Below are positions 6,302-8,030 of a DNA stretch of 8,030 nucleotides, piece by piece. Origin of the DNA: an uncultured Verrucomicrobiota bacterium (GTDB lineage Bacteria; Verrucomicrobiota; Verrucomicrobiia; Limisphaerales; UBA1096); assembly GCA_913045395.1 (NCBI GenBank), contig CAJWPV010000053.1, forward strand, positions 1 to 8,030, in the 5' to 3' direction. A model generated the notes under the pieces. The model had not been told where the DNA came from. It was given only the letters and a program-made list of their open reading frames with translations, and ran no database searches. The translations under genes and the position numbers were made by a program. How positions within the stretch are numbered: the first letter of the stretch is position 1; each line of letters begins with the position of its first letter.

Positions 6302-6912
6302 TGTCTGCCATCAGCGAAACGATTGTTCGTGAGTTCCTCGAGGCCAACGGCTTCCTAGTGCAACAGGGGCGCAAATTCGTCGCGCCGTCGCGACGGCACG
6401 ACTCGCACATCGATTTTTTTACCTCCAACCCGGCGGCAACTGAGTCGAAAGCCGCGCTACCGTTCGAGTTGCAACTGCCCAACTTGAAGCACATTCGCCG
6501 CGCTGTTTACGCTGTCAAAGGCTGGCACACGGAGACGTTCAGCCCGGCAGTGATGCTCAACTCGCCGGAGATTTTTCGGTTCGCGCAACCGGCAGCCGTA
6601 AAAGCAGCGGAGGCAGTGTTCGGCGTCGATGCTGTTTTCCTCAAGATTCTTGTCGCGCCGTCGCTCCCGTCCTCAAAAAAACTACGGCGCGAAAGCATCG
6701 AGTTCCTGCGCGACAAGGGAGTTGATGGGGTGATTGAGTTTCCAGTGCTGCTCACCGCCCTGATTGATGGTGTGGAGAAAAATCGCAATTACCAGCGCTC
6801 GGATGTCCTGCAGTTGATCCGTGTACTCAAGGCACACGGGATGCTGCGCGAACAGCAGATGGAATTGTTCCGCGCTGCGAAGCCTCGCGCTGCCCGCAAG
6901 TCAAAGCCGTAA
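6301..6912 (+). CDS. Conserved-looking protein of unknown function, coupled to aroB
   Basis: I cannot name this 203-residue soluble protein. It has no signal peptide or membrane segment. Seen in it: an N-terminal helix ending EANGF (15-19), a short strand region, HIDFF (36-40), then a hydrophobic strand RAVYAVKGWHTETFSP (67-82), NSPEIFRF (87-94), a strand FLKILVAPSLPSSKK (113-127), a helix, GVDGVIEF (140-147), helices to about 190 (LLTALIDGVEKN, NYQRSDVLQLIRVLKAHG) and a basic tail rich in Arg, Lys and Ala (191-203). The alpha/beta order with an Asp (38) and a Lys (73) on a strand faintly recalls PD-(D/E)xK nuclease folds, but the expected acidic residue two before the Lys is Ala71, so I do not call it a nuclease. 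The ATG overlaps the aroB stop (TAATG), implying translational coupling. Its stop faces the ZIP gene stop across 9 bases. Base use resembles its neighbours. Confidence 0.8.
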   Translation: MSAISETIVREFLEANGFLVQQGRKFVAPSRRHDSHIDFFTSNPAATESKAALPFELQLPNLKHIRRAVYAVKGWHTETFSPAVMLNSPEIFRFAQPAAVKAAEAVFGVDAVFLKILVAPSLPSSKKLRRESIEFLRDKGVDGVIEFPVLLTALIDGVEKNRNYQRSDVLQLIRVLKAHGMLREQQMELFRAAKPRAARKSKP

Positions 6913-6921
6913 GCGCCAGTG

Positions 6922-7659
6922 TCAGTGGGCGTTCAGCAGCATGCTGGCAGCCGCCAGGGCTAGGCCGGCGGCAATTGCCATCATCTTGTAGGCGTTAAAG
7001 CGATGGCCTTCGCTGCTCTCAAAAAGGATCGTCGTCGAGACGTGCAGGAAGATGCCGATGACGATGGCGAGACTTTGCCGGTGGTATTGGCCGATCACCT
7101 CAACCCCGCTCAGCAGCGTACCCAGCGGTGCCATCGCGGCAAACACCGCCAGCAGGCCAAATGCCTTGTACTTGCTCAAGTCGCTGTTGAGCAGCATCGA
7201 GAGGAACACCATTGCCACCGGGTACTTGTGCAACACGATGCCCAGCAGCAGCGGCTCGACGACCTGGGAATGGCTATGAGTGTGGCCGTCATGGGTGTGG
7301 TCCGCGTCCCCGCCGCCAAGCGGCATGCCCTCAAGGAACGCGTGAAGGCACAAACCCACCATCAACCCGACCGGCAATCCGCTGTGCCGGTGCGAGTGCG
7401 CGTGGCCGTGCTCGATTCCGCCCGAGAGGTGCTCGAGCATCACTTGGATAAAAAACCCAACCAGAACGAACGCACCAAAATAGGCCCCTCGTCCATCGCC
7501 GATGAACACCTCCGGCAACAAATGCAGCGCCGTGATCGAGAGCAGGTAGGCACCACTGAAGGCGATCAGCAGCTTGAGGTTGTTGCGATTCGACGGCTTG
7601 AGCCACAGCACCGTGAGTGCGGCGGCCACAACGGAAAATATGAGGAGCGCGTAAGTCAA
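6922..7659 (-). CDS. ZIP-family divalent metal transporter
   Basis: Inner-membrane carrier of the ZIP family, which moves zinc or related divalent metals into the cytoplasm. The 245 residues contain about seven to eight hydrophobic segments (about 3-20, 28-50, 60-76, 94-115, 134-158, 166-184, 195-213, 226-243). The metal-binding helices show LCLHAFLEGMP with His106 and Glu110, and GIVLHKYPVAM with His144; classical ZIPs have HExPHE in the second, here His-Lys-Tyr-Pro, so one family glutamate is replaced by Lys145. Two His-rich loops, HGHAHSHRH (84-92) and HTHDGHTHSH (121-130), suggest metal sensing or capture. The start is TTG 7659: the open frame continues upstream to a stop at 7699-7701 with no ATG or GTG, and the next Met (74) would remove two membrane helices. 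No Shine-Dalgarno is visible. Substrate metal cannot be told from sequence; no Zur- or Fur-like operator was found. Confidence 0.9.
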   Translation of the reverse strand: MTYALLIFSVVAAALTVLWLKPSNRNNLKLLIAFSGAYLLSITALHLLPEVFIGDGRGAYFGAFVLVGFFIQVMLEHLSGGIEHGHAHSHRHSGLPVGLMVGLCLHAFLEGMPLGGGDADHTHDGHTHSHSQVVEPLLLGIVLHKYPVAMVFLSMLLNSDLSKYKAFGLLAVFAAMAPLGTLLSGVEVIGQYHRQSLAIVIGIFLHVSTTILFESSEGHRFNAYKMMAIAAGLALAAASMLLNAH

Positions 7660-7772
7660 ATTGGGTGGCGGCCAATCGCTTGGGCAAGTGTGCTTTAGTT
7701 ATTCCAATCCATTCGCGTTGGCGGGCATGAAAAACCGCCGCGCTCGTGTCGGGGGCAGCGCTTGAAAGTCGG
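7660..7772. other. Intergenic region between rpsR and the ZIP transporter gene
   Basis: This 113-base gap must end the rpsR transcript and start the ZIP transcript, unless the two are cotranscribed. It holds a weak hairpin followed by a T-run (7730-7755, listed separately) and, closer to the ZIP start, a moderately AT-rich stretch around 7693-7708 that could include a -10 box. I could not pick a credible promoter. There is no start-proximal purine motif before the TTG of the transporter. Confidence 0.45.
7730..7755 (-). terminator. Weak candidate intrinsic terminator after rpsR
   Basis: Read on the minus strand, CCCCCG (7755-7750) can pair with CGGCGG (7740-7735) with one C-C mismatch and a 9-base loop, and the 3' arm is followed directly by TTTTT (7734-7730). 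The position, 17 to 43 bases past the rpsR stop, is right. An alternative 5-bp stem (GCGCT/AGCGC) overlaps it. The stem is short and imperfect and the T-run is only five bases, so this is a low-confidence call. Confidence 0.3.
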
Positions 7773-8012
7773 TTACTTCATCAGGAGCAACTGGCGGGCA
7801 CGCTTGATGGCGTTGGCCATACGGCGCTGGTAGTGCGCCGGCAGGCCGGTGTACTTGCGCGGCAGGATACGACCATGGCCGGTAACGAATGTCTGCAGCA
7901 ATTCCGTGTTGCGGTACTCCAATTTGTCGATGGTGAAATCGATTATGGGTTTCGGGCGTGGCGGACGCTTTTGGTTCGAGTCCCGTTTTTTTTTGTCCTT
8001 CTTCCTAGGCAT
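7773..8012 (-). CDS. rpsR: 30S ribosomal protein S18
   Basis: Small-subunit ribosomal protein that binds 16S rRNA in the platform next to S6. The 79 residues from ATG 8012 match the S18 family: a basic lysine-rich N-tail (MPRKKDKKKRDSNQKRP), then IDFTIDKLEYRNTELLQTFVTG, the signature GRILPRKYTGLPAHYQRRMANAIKRAR, and a short hydrophobic tail. An in-frame GTG at 8027 would add five residues; ATG 8012 is preferred because the tail then begins as in relatives. Codons 7-9 form an uninterrupted A9 run on the coding strand (7994-7986). In many bacteria rpsR lies in rpsF-ssb-rpsR-rplI; upstream partners would lie beyond the window edge, and rplI is not downstream here, where a ZIP transporter gene follows after 113 bases. 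Confidence 0.95.
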   Translation of the reverse strand: MPRKKDKKKRDSNQKRPPRPKPIIDFTIDKLEYRNTELLQTFVTGHGRILPRKYTGLPAHYQRRMANAIKRARQLLLMK

Positions 8013-8030
8013 ATTACTTGATCTCACGAT

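Noticed and set aside
6301..6912. Calling the aroB-linked 203-residue protein a PD-(D/E)xK nuclease.
   Set aside because: The strand before Lys73 has Ala at the position of the required acidic residue, and no other core acidic pattern could be placed.
7003..7698. Open frame on the + strand opposite the ZIP gene (231 codons), rich in His, Gln and Arg.
   Set aside because: The composition is what results from reading transmembrane and His-codon stretches backwards; the ZIP gene on the other strand is clear.
7720..7739. GGCGG/CCGCC inverted repeat before the ZIP gene, as an operator or terminator.
   Set aside because: It has 5-bp arms with a 10-base loop that contains the T-run itself, and it overlaps the slightly better terminator candidate.
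8014..8030. Possible end of an upstream minus-strand gene: one frame reads R-E-I-K then TAA (8016-8014), one base before the rpsR ATG.
   Set aside because: Only four codons are visible. A closely packed operon partner such as ssb or rpsF would fit, but four residues cannot identify it.
1..8030. Mobile elements, CRISPR arrays, tRNA or rRNA genes, phage or defence genes.
   Set aside because: I saw no direct-repeat arrays, terminal inverted repeats, transposase or integrase motifs, or cloverleaf sequences; genes fill almost all of the window.

Overview
The window looks like ordinary, gene-dense chromosome from a Gram-negative bacterium, GC-rich by eye at somewhat under 60%. I favour the Verrucomicrobiota or a nearby PVC lineage. 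The grounds are protein-level resemblance (a Cys-free BamD-like TPR protein with a GEGWSYE-type N-terminus, an unusual biotin-ligase-like protein, the S18 tail) and the near absence of Shine-Dalgarno motifs. This placement is an inference and not a database result. An outer membrane is well supported by a bamD-like gene followed directly by an lptE-like gene.

Layout. (1) 3-1373 (+): an exported protein of unknown function whose true start lies left of the window; it has two beta-rich segments and a C-terminal segment that resembles an ExbD/TolR periplasmic domain. (2) 4130-1386 (-): bamD-like, lptE-like and tgt, transcribed in that order. The first two overlap by 4 bases and tgt follows after 40 bases. 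Two steps of outer-membrane construction (beta-barrel insertion and LPS export) are thus linked to queuosine tRNA modification. (3) 4131-4220: a short divergent intergenic region. (4) 4221-6912 (+): a biotin-protein-ligase-like gene, aroB, and a conserved-looking 203-residue protein of unknown function whose ATG overlaps the aroB stop by one base. (5) 7659-6922 (-): a ZIP-family metal transporter with two His-rich loops, starting with TTG. (6) 8012-7773 (-): rpsR (ribosomal protein S18), whose upstream operon partners lie right of the window.

There is no tRNA, rRNA, CRISPR array, insertion sequence, integrase or phage gene. I do not see a clear new multi-gene system. The best leads are: a palindromic octamer (TTGGCCAA) that recurs six times in three different reading frames; a biotin-ligase-like protein with Asn where BirA has Arg118; a BamD with no cysteine at all; a possible ExbD/TolR-like domain at the end of an exported protein; the uncharacterised partner of aroB; and the consistent lack of Shine-Dalgarno motifs.
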